Part shown: positions 38,037 through 47,019 of the stretch, in pieces
How positions within the stretch are numbered: position 1 is the stretch's first letter
Layout: every line of letters begins with the position of its first letter
NCBI GenBank assembly: GCA_905182475.1
Contig: CAJJBR010000045.1
Span: 1 to 64,000 of the forward strand
DNA: 64,000 bases
DNA from: Akkermansiaceae bacterium
GTDB lineage: Bacteria; Verrucomicrobiota; Verrucomicrobiia; Verrucomicrobiales; Akkermansiaceae
Reading direction: 5' to 3'
Notes under the pieces: model-generated
Told to the model about the DNA's origin: nothing
The model's database searches: none
What the model saw: only the letters and a program-made list of their open reading frames with translations
Made by a program: the position numbers and the translations under genes

Positions 38037-38372
38037 CATTCCCGGGATCATCGTGGTGATGACTTCCGGGGTTCCGAAAACCCAATGGGCAAGAAACACC
38101 AGACAGTTGATCACGATCCATCCGAGGGCACCCGTCCACAGCCAAGACTTCACGCTTTTGGAAATTTTCCGGAGCAACTCCGCCGAACCAAGGGTGGCGA
38201 TGAAGCTGATCGCGCCTTGGGTGAGCGCGACCTGTATCCTGCTGGCTATCCCGTGCTCCCAGTTCACGTAAAGCCCCCAAGCGATGAAAACGATCGCAGC
38301 CAGCGCAGCTATCAGTGTGGATTCGGTGACGTTCCCGCCTTTGGTTTTTCCTAGCACTCCCATCGATTTCAT
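37989..38372 (-). CDS. Small four-helix membrane protein of unknown function
   Basis: 127 residues with four hydrophobic stretches (TLIAALAAIVFIAWGLYV, GAISFIATLGSAELL, WTGALGWIVINCLVFLAHW, ITTMIPGMLTGAAFCFTYA). It is convergent with the ATP-grasp gene and overlaps its last 48 bases. The start at 38372 abuts the 5'-truncated acyltransferase. No family recognised. Confidence 0.65.
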   Translation of the reverse strand: MKSMGVLGKTKGGNVTESTLIAALAAIVFIAWGLYVNWEHGIASRIQVALTQGAISFIATLGSAELLRKISKSVKSWLWTGALGWIVINCLVFLAHWVFGTPEVITTMIPGMLTGAAFCFTYARRLG

Positions 38373-38420
38373 CAGTTAATCCTCTCACGCCGCGACGATT
38401 CCCGTATCCTTGCAAACTCG

Positions 38421-39819
38421 ATGTTGAACCGCATGCCGGAGATCGAGCCGTTCGTGATCCCGGTGAATCCTTTCGGCACTAGGAAGGCGACACGAGACAA
38501 TCCGACAGGACTTAGGGCCGCGAGTAAGTGGCTGGCCGATGGGCATTGTATTGCGACTTTCCCATCGGGGTTCGTATCGCATTTCCACTCTAGCACCGGG
38601 GGTGTTCATGACGCGCCGTGGCATGCCAACGTTGCAAGGCTGTGCCGGAAGAAGAACGCGACGGTGGTTCCAATTTTCATCGAAGGGGCGAACAGTGACG
38701 CTTTCCAGGTTCTCGGGACGCTCCACAAACGTCTCCGCACGGCTCTGTTGCTTCGTGAGCTTTTCAATAAGACCGAAGAGATCGTGATTCGGATTGGCTC
38801 CCCGATCCAGCCGTCGCGTTTTGCTGAGCATAGGGATGACAAGTCGCTGGCTAGGTATTTCCAGATGCGTTGCGAGATCCTCCGCCACAAGCAGTCGGGC
38901 GTGAAGGCTCCCGTGGCCTTTGAAGGCGAGCCTGTCGCTGAGCGGAAACCCGTCGAATTACTCAAGGATGATGTCGCAAACTTGCCAACTGAGTGCCTTC
39001 TTTTTGAAAAGGGAAATTTCCAAGTATTCAGCGCGACGGCTACGCAGATCCCGAATATTCTCCACGAGATAGGGCGGACTCGCGAGCTGACCTTTCGCCC
39101 GGTGGGAGAGGGGACGGGTAAACCACTGGATCTCGATCGTTTCGATCAGCATTACCATCATCTTTTCCTCTGGAACAGAGGTTCTAGTGAACTGGTCGGT
39201 GCCTACAGGATAGGGCTGGTGAACCGCATCCTAGAGGAACATGGCTTCGAGGGGCTCTATTCAAATACGATTTTTAAATACACCTCCGACGCCTTCGATT
39301 CGCTGGGCGAAGGCAAGACGCTCGAGCTGGGAAGATCCTACATTGTTCCCAGCTACCAAAAACGTGGGACTTCGCTTTTCCTTTTGTGGAGGGGGATCGT
39401 GAAATTCATTCGCAAAAACCCGGGCTACACCAAGCTCTTCGGAGCGGTCAGCATCAGCGACCAATACCATCCTCTGTCCAAAGCCCTGATCGTGCGTTTC
39501 CTGAAAAGCAACAAGCTCCAGGGCGGTTTTGAAAACAAGATTCGTGCCCGCAAGGATACGACCTGCGAGATGCACCGAAGTCTGAGGGCATTTGATTACC
39601 CGGGGTCGCTTCCTTCGCTAGAGGATGTGAGCGGGCTGGTCTCCGATCTGGAGTCCGATAAGAAAAGGAGTGCCGACCTTGCTCAAGCATTACCTTCAGC
39701 TCAACGGCGTGATCCTCGGCATCGGCGTTGACCAAGGATTCAGCGACGCGCTGGATGGATTCATCCTCGTGGATATCGAGAAGATGGATCCGGCGGTGTT
39801 GAAGAAGTATGAAGGGTGA
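38421..39819 (+). pseudogene. Damaged bifunctional acyltransferase, OlsF-like (PlsC-type domain plus ornithine-lipid N-acyltransferase-type domain)
   Basis: Residues 1-150 match the second half of a PlsC-type O-acyltransferase (FPSGFVSHF, NATVVPIFIEGANSDAF). Homology already runs before the ATG (RILANSMLNRMPEI), but the HX4D catalytic box is missing and a TAG at 38352-38354 closes the frame. Residues about 195-400 resemble an OlsB-type GNAT acyltransferase (GAYRIGLVN, LELGRSYIVPSYQ). Near the end an extra A in the run at 39663-39666 shifts the frame: read unshifted it gives GVPTLLKHYLQLNGV through DPAVLKKYEG and stops at 39817-39819, whereas the shifted frame stops early at 39731. Both defects point to a pseudogene, at least for the O-acyltransferase half. 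Confidence 0.65.
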
Positions 39820-39830
39820 GTTCTGCTGTA

Positions 39831-40337
39831 TTAAGGCTCGATCGCGGTAGTGCTCTCAGTGGGTGGTCTCTTAAAGTGCCGATAGGCCAATCCTACTGCG
39901 TGATCCAATACGAAGGCGACCACCAGTCCCGCGCAGATGCCGGCGGCGGAACCGATGATCAGGATGGCCGGCAGCGGTATGTCGGAGCTGAAAAGCCATA
40001 CGCCGAGCCAGAATGCGACGATTCCCGCCGGCAGTGCGACGGCGGCGCAAAGCTGGTAATGGAGTGCCCGCAGGCCGGAGGAGAATTTTTGGCGGAGGAT
40101 GCCGGTGAGGGCCGCGGTGGACACGATGCCTAGTGAGACAAGGATCAGGCAACAGACGGCTATGATAATGGCCAGCACGATGCCGATTGCGAAGATGATC
40201 AAAACCACAGCCAGTAAGATCAATGTTATCGCCAGCATCATCGGCGAGAAATCGTCGCTGGGATCAATTGGGGTTTCCTCGACAGCGCACAGGCCGGCGC
40301 TGGCGGTGAGGAAAAGGAATGTAATGGCTCGTTTCAA
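39831..40337 (-). CDS. Secreted-signal membrane protein of unknown function
   Basis: 168 residues: signal-like N-terminus (MKRAITFLFLTASAGLCAVE), a short acidic linker, then about four hydrophobic segments (MMLAITLILLAVVLIIFAIG onward to VVAFVLDHAVGLAY). The ending PPTESTTAIEP is hydrophilic. No enzymatic motif. Divergent from recQ and convergent with the acyltransferase relic. Confidence 0.65.
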   Translation of the reverse strand: MKRAITFLFLTASAGLCAVEETPIDPSDDFSPMMLAITLILLAVVLIIFAIGIVLAIIIAVCCLILVSLGIVSTAALTGILRQKFSSGLRALHYQLCAAVALPAGIVAFWLGVWLFSSDIPLPAILIIGSAAGICAGLVVAFVLDHAVGLAYRHFKRPPTESTTAIEP

Positions 40338-40488
40338 AGATGCTTTGCTGGCTGGTAGATGATGTTGGATATGAACCGGGTGGACAAGGCGGAAGAAAGC
40401 CAGCTAAAGGCACGGCTCTTCATTATTCCGCGCTCCACCTTGCGGGCGGATTGATTCTCTGCATGATAGAGACGTGGCGGGTGACGTG

Positions 40489-42588
40489 ATGAAAAAAAGT
40501 TTACTGAAGACGCCGGGGGCGGCTTTGAAAGAGCATTTCGGATTTTCCAAGTTCCTGGACGGTCAGGAGGAAGTAATTTCCGAGATCGTTTCCGGGAAGG
40601 ACGGGCTGGTGGTAATGCCTACGGGTGGGGGAAAATCCCTGTGCTTCCAGATACCCGCGCTGTGCTTTCCTGGAGTCACGCTGGTGATTTCCCCGTTGAT
40701 CGCGCTGATGAAGGATCAGGTAGATGCTTTGGTGGCGAGGAATATTCCGGCGACTTTGATTAACTCGACTCTGAGCTGGCCGGAACAGAAGGAGCGTCTG
40801 GATGGGATGCGTAATGGTTCCTACAAGCTGGTTTACGTGGCGCCGGAACGGTTCCGTGCCGAGAGTTTCCTACGGGCATTGGATGGGGTGGAGATTTCCC
40901 TTTTTGCGATCGATGAGGCGCACTGTCTCAGCCAGTGGGGGCATGATTTCCGGCCGGACTACATGCGGCTTGGGAAGGCATTGGAGAAAATTGGCAGACC
41001 TCAGTGCGTTGCCTTGACGGCTACTGCGACTCCGGTAGTTCGTGAGGACATCCGGAAAGTGCTGGAACTCCGCGATCACTTCGAGCAGGTGAGTGGATTT
41101 TCCAGGCCAAACCTTTCCCTGACGATTTCACCGGTGGACAAGGCGGCGCAGAAGGACGAGCGAATCCGGGCAATTATCTCCGCGCACCGGACGGGGATCG
41201 TTTATTGTGCGACTCGGAAGAAGGTGGATCTGGTTTCGGAGACGTTGGCGAGCTGGGGAATCAAATGCGTCTCCTACCACGGCGGGATGCCGGATCAGGA
41301 ACGGGTGAAGGCGCAGGAGATTTTTATTTCCAAGAAAGTCGATGTAGCAGTGGCGACAAATGCCTTTGGAATGGGGATAGACCGGGGCGATGTGCGTTTC
41401 GTGATCCACTACGAGGTGCCGGGCAGCGTGGAGGCCTATTACCAGGAGGCGGGGCGCGCGGGACGTGATGGTGAGGCGGCCGTTTGTGAACTCCTCTTTA
41501 ATTATGCGGACACGCGGACGCAGGAATTTTTCATCGACGGTGCGAACCCCTCTGCGACGGTGGTGCGACAGATCTACCAGTATCTGCTCAGTGAAGCCGA
41601 TGGGAACAACGAGGTGTTCCGGACTCTGGATGACATCGCCGAGAATGCGGATGTGAAGAATTCGATGGCGGTGGGTAGCGCGTTGGGGGTGCTGGCGAGA
41701 GGGCGTTTCATCGAGCGGTTTGATGTGAAGGGGCGGCGGATGCGCGGGACGCGACTGATGCAGCCCGATGTCTTGGCGCGGGATCTTGCACTGGACGAGG
41801 ACGCGATGGAGGCAAAGGACTCCCGTGATCGGGAGAAGCTTAAGGCGCTGGTGGAAATGTGCTATTCGCGGGTCTGCAGGCAGAAATGGATTTTGGAATA
41901 CTTCGGAGAGGACAACGCCGCGACCTGCGGGAACTGCGATGTTTGCCGTGAGCGTAGTGCCGGGGATTTCCGAAAACCGACTACAGAGGAGGAGCTGCTG
42001 GTGAAAAAGGCGTTGGCGGGCGTTGCGCGCATGTCCCGGCGGATTCGGTCTGGCTGGGAGGGGAGATTCGGGAAAGGGAAAATCATCCAGATGCTCTCCG
42101 GTAGCAAATCCCAGGAAATCCTGGCAAGCCGTCTGGACCAACTCACGACCTACGGAATCCTCGCCGACAGAACCACCGGATATCTGAATGCGCTTTTCCG
42201 CTCGCTGGCAGAGGAGGGACTGGTCATCACGCAGACAGGGGATTATCCGCTGATGACCCTATCGGATCGCGGGGAGGCAGTTATGAAAGGGGAGGAGGAA
42301 TACGAACTCCGGTGGCCTGATGAGGTTGCGAAGCCTGCCGGGTTAGAAGAAAAGGATTTCGACCCACAGCTTTTCACGATGCTGAAAGACCTTAGGTTTA
42401 AGATCGCGAAGAAGGACGGCGTCCCGCAATACATCGTTTTTTCAAACAAAGTGCTGGAAAATCTAACGAAATACGTTCCAGCCAGTGTTGAGGAAGCCTT
42501 GGCGATTCCCGGGATTGGTGAAGGGAAGGCTCAGAGCTATCTCCCACCATTTCTGGAAATGATCAGGACCTTCCGGGCGATGAAGTGA
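40489..42588 (+). CDS. recQ: ATP-dependent DNA helicase RecQ
   Basis: 3'-5' helicase for recombination and repair. The ATG at 40489 gives 699 residues; GTG at 40474 is an alternative. Motifs are PTGGGKSLCFQIPAL (Walker A), IDEAHCLSQWGHDFR (DEAH and aromatic-rich loop), GIVYCATRKK and YYQEAGRAGRDG (motif VI). The RQC zinc site shows Cys in CYSRVCR and CGNCDVC. A C-terminal HRDC domain ends with PASVEEALAIPGIGEGKAQ. Confidence 0.95.
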   Translation: MKKSLLKTPGAALKEHFGFSKFLDGQEEVISEIVSGKDGLVVMPTGGGKSLCFQIPALCFPGVTLVISPLIALMKDQVDALVARNIPATLINSTLSWPEQKERLDGMRNGSYKLVYVAPERFRAESFLRALDGVEISLFAIDEAHCLSQWGHDFRPDYMRLGKALEKIGRPQCVALTATATPVVREDIRKVLELRDHFEQVSGFSRPNLSLTISPVDKAAQKDERIRAIISAHRTGIVYCATRKKVDLVSETLASWGIKCVSYHGGMPDQERVKAQEIFISKKVDVAVATNAFGMGIDRGDVRFVIHYEVPGSVEAYYQEAGRAGRDGEAAVCELLFNYADTRTQEFFIDGANPSATVVRQIYQYLLSEADGNNEVFRTLDDIAENADVKNSMAVGSALGVLARGRFIERFDVKGRRMRGTRLMQPDVLARDLALDEDAMEAKDSRDREKLKALVEMCYSRVCRQKWILEYFGEDNAATCGNCDVCRERSAGDFRKPTTEEELLVKKALAGVARMSRRIRSGWEGRFGKGKIIQMLSGSKSQEILASRLDQLTTYGILADRTTGYLNALFRSLAEEGLVITQTGDYPLMTLSDRGEAVMKGEEEYELRWPDEVAKPAGLEEKDFDPQLFTMLKDLRFKIAKKDGVPQYIVFSNKVLENLTKYVPASVEEALAIPGIGEGKAQSYLPPFLEMIRTFRAMK

Positions 42589-42591
42589 GTA

Positions 42592-43197
42592 TCACTCCTC
42601 GCGCACGATGATGGCACGGCGCGGTGGCTCAGGTTTCGCGCCGACGACCGACTTATCTTCCCGTGCCGCAGGGATCTCCTCCACCTCATTCGTAGCTGTA
42701 GTTTCAGGAATTGAAGTTTCGTCGGCAGGAGGCTGCTCAACAGTAGTTTCATTCGAACCGGCTGTTTCGGTTGAGGGGGCGAGCTTGATCTCGAATTTTT
42801 CGTAAACCGTAATCCCTGCCCACACGAGACCTGCGGTGATGAGAATCATCCAAACGGCCGCCCATGTTCCGCCACCGGAATGGCTTTTCAGTTTTTCGCG
42901 CGTAACCGCTGCGGCCACGGGTTCGGAGATGTCGATGAAGGATTCGACCGCCTCACCGTCGATCATTGCTGTAGGTTCGAGGTCATCAAGCCACGGCTCG
43001 ATATCGGCACCGACATAGTCGCCGTATTGTTGTAGAAAGCTACGGGCATACAGTGGACTAGAGAAAAATCCGAAATTTTCCGCCTCGAGAGCCTCGACAA
43101 CGCCACGCGGCATCTTTGCCAGATACACGGCATCATTCACCGAGATTTCAGCGGTTTTGCGCGCTGTGCGAAGCACGTTTCCGAGAGTTTCTTCCAT
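42592..43197 (-). CDS. RodZ-like protein (cytoplasmic HTH, one membrane helix, disordered periplasmic tail)
   Basis: 201 residues. Residues about 5-70 form the HTH_25-type helix-turn-helix seen in RodZ (LGNVLRTARKTAEISVNDAV, LYARSFLQQYGDYVG). One membrane helix lies at about residues 112-132 (AAVWMILITAGLVWAGITVY) and the tail is Glu/Thr/Pro-rich. Proteins of this type link MreB to the envelope and shape the cell. The C-terminal beta domain of E. coli RodZ is missing. It is convergent with recQ, with three bases between stops. Confidence 0.8.
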   Translation of the reverse strand: MEETLGNVLRTARKTAEISVNDAVYLAKMPRGVVEALEAENFGFFSSPLYARSFLQQYGDYVGADIEPWLDDLEPTAMIDGEAVESFIDISEPVAAAVTREKLKSHSGGGTWAAVWMILITAGLVWAGITVYEKFEIKLAPSTETAGSNETTVEQPPADETSIPETTATNEVEEIPAAREDKSVVGAKPEPPRRAIIVREE

Positions 43198-43390
43198 TTT
43201 ATTGAAAATTCGGGCAATCCCGTACTACAAATAAAGCGTATTATGAACCATCTTGCAAAACGGCGCTGATTTTTCCCGACGGATTGGATACTTGGGTATC
43301 AAGATGAGTTGAGTGAGCCATACCTGGGACGTTGCGAACGAAAATGGCTGAAGGGCAATTTATATAATTTTTCGACACGTGCTATTGACC

Positions 43391-43420
43391 TTGACGACAA
43401 GGGGTGTGTGCGGGCTTTAT
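43391..43420 (+). promoter_or_regulatory. Candidate promoter upstream of bamA
   Basis: TTGACG at 43391-43396 and CTTTAT at 43415-43420 with an 18-base spacer, about 20 bases before the bamA ATG. A second TTGACC overlaps at 43385. Position and -35 match are reasonable; the -10 is weak. Confidence 0.3.
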
Positions 43421-43441
43421 CGGCGCGACAATATATTGCTT

Positions 43442-45787
43442 ATGACATCCTCCAAATTTACTCTGCTGGGTCTTGGGTCGCTCTTGGGTCGCATTTCCCT
43501 GATCGCCTGCCTTTTCATTACCGCATTTTCCGGCCAAATCCACGCTCAGGACTTTGAGGGCAAAAATATCTCGGAAGTGGCCGTTCGCTACCGTGGTGCC
43601 GAAACAGTAGACGAAGCCCGTCTGCGGAATCTGATGTCCACCAAGGCAGGAACCAAATATCGCGCCGAGCGTCTGGATAACGACATCAAGACTCTTTTCG
43701 AATCAGGTCTCGTTGATGACGTCCGCTTCCTTGCGGAGCCTGTTGGCAACGGAGTCCGGGTGATCGCAGATGTCCTCACCAGGGATCAGTTCAGCGGAGT
43801 TGGCTTCGTCGGAAACACGATTTTCTCCGATCAGAAGCTGGCAAAGGAAACCAAGCTTAAGGCGGGCGGCACGATGAGCGACGCAACGATACTCGAAGCG
43901 CGCCGCAATCTGGAAAAATACTACCAGGGCTACGGCTATCCTGACGTTCTGATCAGCCACCGCACACAGGCCACGGGTCGTGAAGGTATGTCGGATCTGA
44001 TTTTCGTGATCGACGAGGGTGCGAAAAACGAAGTCCGCAAGATTCGTTTCGAAGGCAACACGGTGTTCACCACCCCGGAGCTGAAAAAGGAGATGAAGAC
44101 CAAGGAAAAGGGTTGGTTTTCATGGCTTACCAAGTCCGGACGTTTTGAATCCGGCCAGCTTGATGAGGATCTTGATGCCGTTCTCGATTACTACCGTAGC
44201 AAGGGCTACCTCCGTGCGAACAGCCCCGGAATGCGCCGTGACCCGGTTGGTGACGGTAGGGTGGATCTGGTGATCCCGATCAATGAAGGTGAAAAATACA
44301 CCGTGGCCGGAGTTAGTTTCGGACGCATGACCGTTTTTAAATCCGAGGAGCTTTATCCGTCCATGACCCTCAACGGTGGTGATGCGTATTCCTCGAAGAA
44401 AATGCGCGACGACATCAAGATGATCCGCAGTTTCTACGGTTCCCGTGGCTATGCCGACGCAACCGTGAATCCTGATATCAAGGATGCCGGCCCGAACCGC
44501 GTAACCATCAAATACCAGATCTCGGAAGGCTCCCGCTACCGTGTTGGGAAGGTGAATATCCAAGGCAACATCAAGACCAAGGACAAGGTGATCCGCCGCG
44601 AGGTTCCACTCAATCCGGGCGACTGGTTTAATACCGTCGAGCTTGAAACTACCAAGGCACGTCTTGAGAACCTCCAGTACTTCGGCGACGTCCAAGCAAG
44701 CGGGACTCCCGGTGGTGGTGGCTACCGTGACGTGGACATTCTCGTGGAAGAGCGCAACACCGGTTCCGTCGGTGTCGGCATCGGCTTTAGCTCCATCGAT
44801 AACGTGGTTGGCTTCTTGACCCTTGAGCAGAGCAACTTCGACATCATGAATCCATGGAATTTCACAGGTGGCGGCCAGCGTTTCGCGATGAGCCTGCGCG
44901 CCGGTTCCGAGCGCAGCGAGTTCAGCGTCTCCCTCACCGAGCCATGGTTCCTCGACAAGCAGCTTGCCCTCGGTGGCGAACTTTTCTACCGCCAATCCAA
45001 CTACTTCAGCGACGTTTACGAACAGACCAATGCAGGTGGAGCCATTTTCATCCGCAAGCCGATCAACGACCGATCCTCCCTGAAGCTTGAATACCGTCTT
45101 GAACAGATCGGAATCGACGTGGACGCGATCGGAAAAGTTCCTGCATCCGGTTTCGCTAGCGAAGACGGGGATTTCGTCCGCAGTGCAGTTACGATGAACT
45201 ACCTTTACGATAACCGCGACAGCACGATCACTCCGCGCAGCGGTGAAAAAATCGACTTAGCCCTCACTTTGGCTGGCGGTATTTTCGGTGGCGATGTGGA
45301 TACGATCACGTTTTCGGCCCAAGGTTCGAAATACTGGAACCTGAAATGGGATACCATCCTCTCAGTCAACGGCGAGCTCGCGTTTGTGGATGCCATCAAC
45401 GGAAATGTTCCCGTATTCGACCGCCTCTTCCTCGGCGGTGGACGCACCCTTCGCGGCTTTGAGTTCCGTGACATCGGCGGAAATCGTGACACCCCGACAG
45501 GAGAAGTTCTAGGTGGCCAGTCGCTTGCATTCCTCAGCACCGAATACACCGTGCCTATTATCGAAACGGTTCGCGCTGCGGTATTTTATGACATCGGTTA
45601 CGTAAATACCGGCTCATGGGATGTCTCCCCGGATGATGTTTACAGCGATATCGGCGTCGGCGTCCGCATCAAGCTTCCAATCAGCCCCGTTCCACTCGCG
45701 CTCGACTACGCGATCCCTGTCAGCTCACCTGACAATGTTGCGGACAAGGGAGGTCAGTTTAACTTCTACCTGAACTACGAGTATTGA
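43442..45787 (+). CDS. bamA: Outer membrane protein assembly factor BamA
   Basis: Inserts beta-barrel proteins in the outer membrane. The ATG at 43442 starts a signal peptide (to about Ala37, QIHAQD); an earlier start at 43379 would spoil it. Several POTRA repeats follow (VRKIRFEGNTVFTTPEL, KYTVAGVSFGRM, RYRVGKVNIQGNIKTKDKVI), then a barrel with LEQSNFDIMNPWNFTGGGQR, FLGGGRTLRGFEFRDIG and the C-terminal FNFYLNYEY-type signature ending in an aromatic. 781 residues is normal. It shows that the cell has a true outer membrane. Confidence 0.95.
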   Translation: MTSSKFTLLGLGSLLGRISLIACLFITAFSGQIHAQDFEGKNISEVAVRYRGAETVDEARLRNLMSTKAGTKYRAERLDNDIKTLFESGLVDDVRFLAEPVGNGVRVIADVLTRDQFSGVGFVGNTIFSDQKLAKETKLKAGGTMSDATILEARRNLEKYYQGYGYPDVLISHRTQATGREGMSDLIFVIDEGAKNEVRKIRFEGNTVFTTPELKKEMKTKEKGWFSWLTKSGRFESGQLDEDLDAVLDYYRSKGYLRANSPGMRRDPVGDGRVDLVIPINEGEKYTVAGVSFGRMTVFKSEELYPSMTLNGGDAYSSKKMRDDIKMIRSFYGSRGYADATVNPDIKDAGPNRVTIKYQISEGSRYRVGKVNIQGNIKTKDKVIRREVPLNPGDWFNTVELETTKARLENLQYFGDVQASGTPGGGGYRDVDILVEERNTGSVGVGIGFSSIDNVVGFLTLEQSNFDIMNPWNFTGGGQRFAMSLRAGSERSEFSVSLTEPWFLDKQLALGGELFYRQSNYFSDVYEQTNAGGAIFIRKPINDRSSLKLEYRLEQIGIDVDAIGKVPASGFASEDGDFVRSAVTMNYLYDNRDSTITPRSGEKIDLALTLAGGIFGGDVDTITFSAQGSKYWNLKWDTILSVNGELAFVDAINGNVPVFDRLFLGGGRTLRGFEFRDIGGNRDTPTGEVLGGQSLAFLSTEYTVPIIETVRAAVFYDIGYVNTGSWDVSPDDVYSDIGVGVRIKLPISPVPLALDYAIPVSSPDNVADKGGQFNFYLNYEY

Positions 45788-45808
45788 TCCCGTAGCGGAT
45801 TTTTTCCC

Positions 45809-45843
45809 AAACGGGTCGGCCTTCGGGTCGCCCCGTTTTTTTT
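45809..45843 (+). terminator. Intrinsic terminator after bamA
   Basis: AAACGGG and CCCGTTT arms close over an inner GGCC-TTCG-GGTC region with a stable TTCG tetraloop, followed by eight T. It begins 22 bases after the bamA stop. Confidence 0.85.
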
Positions 45844-45882
45844 AGCCTGAGTGTGCGGTGAAACGGAGGGAGTATGGAGTAG

Positions 45883-46335
45883 CTGTTTTTCAACCGCCAG
45901 GGGCTTCCAGACTGGTATCTGACGAACAAGTTGCCAGTGGTCGGTCGCGACGGTGCGGTGATCGGCGTCATGGGGACGGTGCGAAGCTACGCTCGGCAGG
46001 CGAAGCTCAACCAACACTTCGTGCAGATCGAGGCCGCCGTCGATTTCATCCGCGATAACTTCAGGAGAAAAATTTCGATTGGAGAACTGTCGCAGCGTAC
46101 CGGGCTATCGCCACGGCAGTTCGACCGCAAGTTTAAGGATGCCTTCGGGATTTCGCCGCAGCAGTTCATCCTTAAGACCCGGATCCTAGCTGGCTGTGAC
46201 GGGCTCGCCAACCTGCAGAGCTCGATCTCCGACCTCGCCTTCGAGCTGGGATTCTGCGACCAGAGTTCGTTCACCAGGCATTTCCAGAAGCACATGGGCG
46301 TGACGCCGCTGCAGTATCGGAAGCGCTTGGGGTAG
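45883..46335 (+). pseudogene. 5'-truncated AraC-family regulator (end of a PAS-like domain plus intact HTH)
   Basis: After an in-frame TAG at 45880-45882 the reading LFFNRQGLPDWYLTNKLPVV looks like the end of a PAS-type sensor domain. The complete AraC HTH pair follows (ISIGELSQRTGLSPRQFDRK and ISDLAFELGFCDQSSFTRHF, ending GVTPLQYRKRLG). The start of the sensor domain is missing and the bamA terminator lies just upstream. A shortened product from TTG 45931 or GTG 45937 could still bind DNA. AraC proteins with this ending often control sugar genes; a link to the genes downstream is speculative. Confidence 0.6.
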
Positions 46336-46392
46336 GTGTTATACTGGCGTGCATTGTGATTTGGCGCTTCCGGAAACGGCGGAATTTCAGCT

Positions 46393-46740
46393 TTGAATTT
46401 TAGGTCTTCCTCGCTGTAGGCGAGATGCACCAACAGCATGGGGCTCAACCCCTATGCTGTTGTTGCGCCCTGCCTACAGCAGATTTTTCACAAGAGGTGA
46501 AGCGCGGCGGTATACACGGATTAAAACGGATTCTGGATCTTCAAGAGCATGAAAACACCTTTTATAGGGGCTGGTAAGGATCAAGGATTTGAGTCAGGCG
46601 CTGTAGGTTCTACAGAAGGACGAAAAGTGCGCGAAGAGCCGGATAATCGTGGTTTTCAAAGAAGGAAAGAAAGCCGTCGAAATTGAGTGGGAGAGATGAT
46701 CTCTCATCGTTTCTCGGAGACTTCTCCTCCTTTGCTGCCT
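46393..46740 (+). repeat. Upstream repeat copy A of the ThuA/dehydrogenase genes
   Basis: Shared at high identity with 49886-50347. It opens with a nested hairpin: GCTGTAGGC pairs with GCCTACAGC and, inside it, AACAGCAT pairs with ATGCTGTT. Further shared blocks, at about 46856-46929 (with TCCGACTCCACCAAGACGGG) and 46990-47012, continue to the start of the gene. The stretch 46336-47019 contains no credible gene. Confidence 0.75.
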
Positions 46741-47019
46741 TTGCTACCTTCTGTGAATGAATGCTCCCTTGTGTAGGAACTCATCACTCCGGGGAAACTG
46801 GAATTTTGCGCTGTAGATTTCAGCCTACTTGTCGGCTGTTGGCAAGGTCGCAATTGCCTTGGCGAGGCCTCAGGAGGGCGAAATGTGTCTTATTCAGCAT
46901 AAAAAATGTCCGACTCCACCAAGACGGGGTGCGGCTGAGCTGTAAGATCCTCGAGCCGCGACATCTTTCTCCGTGACATCTTTCTAAGCGTGACGAATCA
47001 TTCAAAGATCCATTAAATC

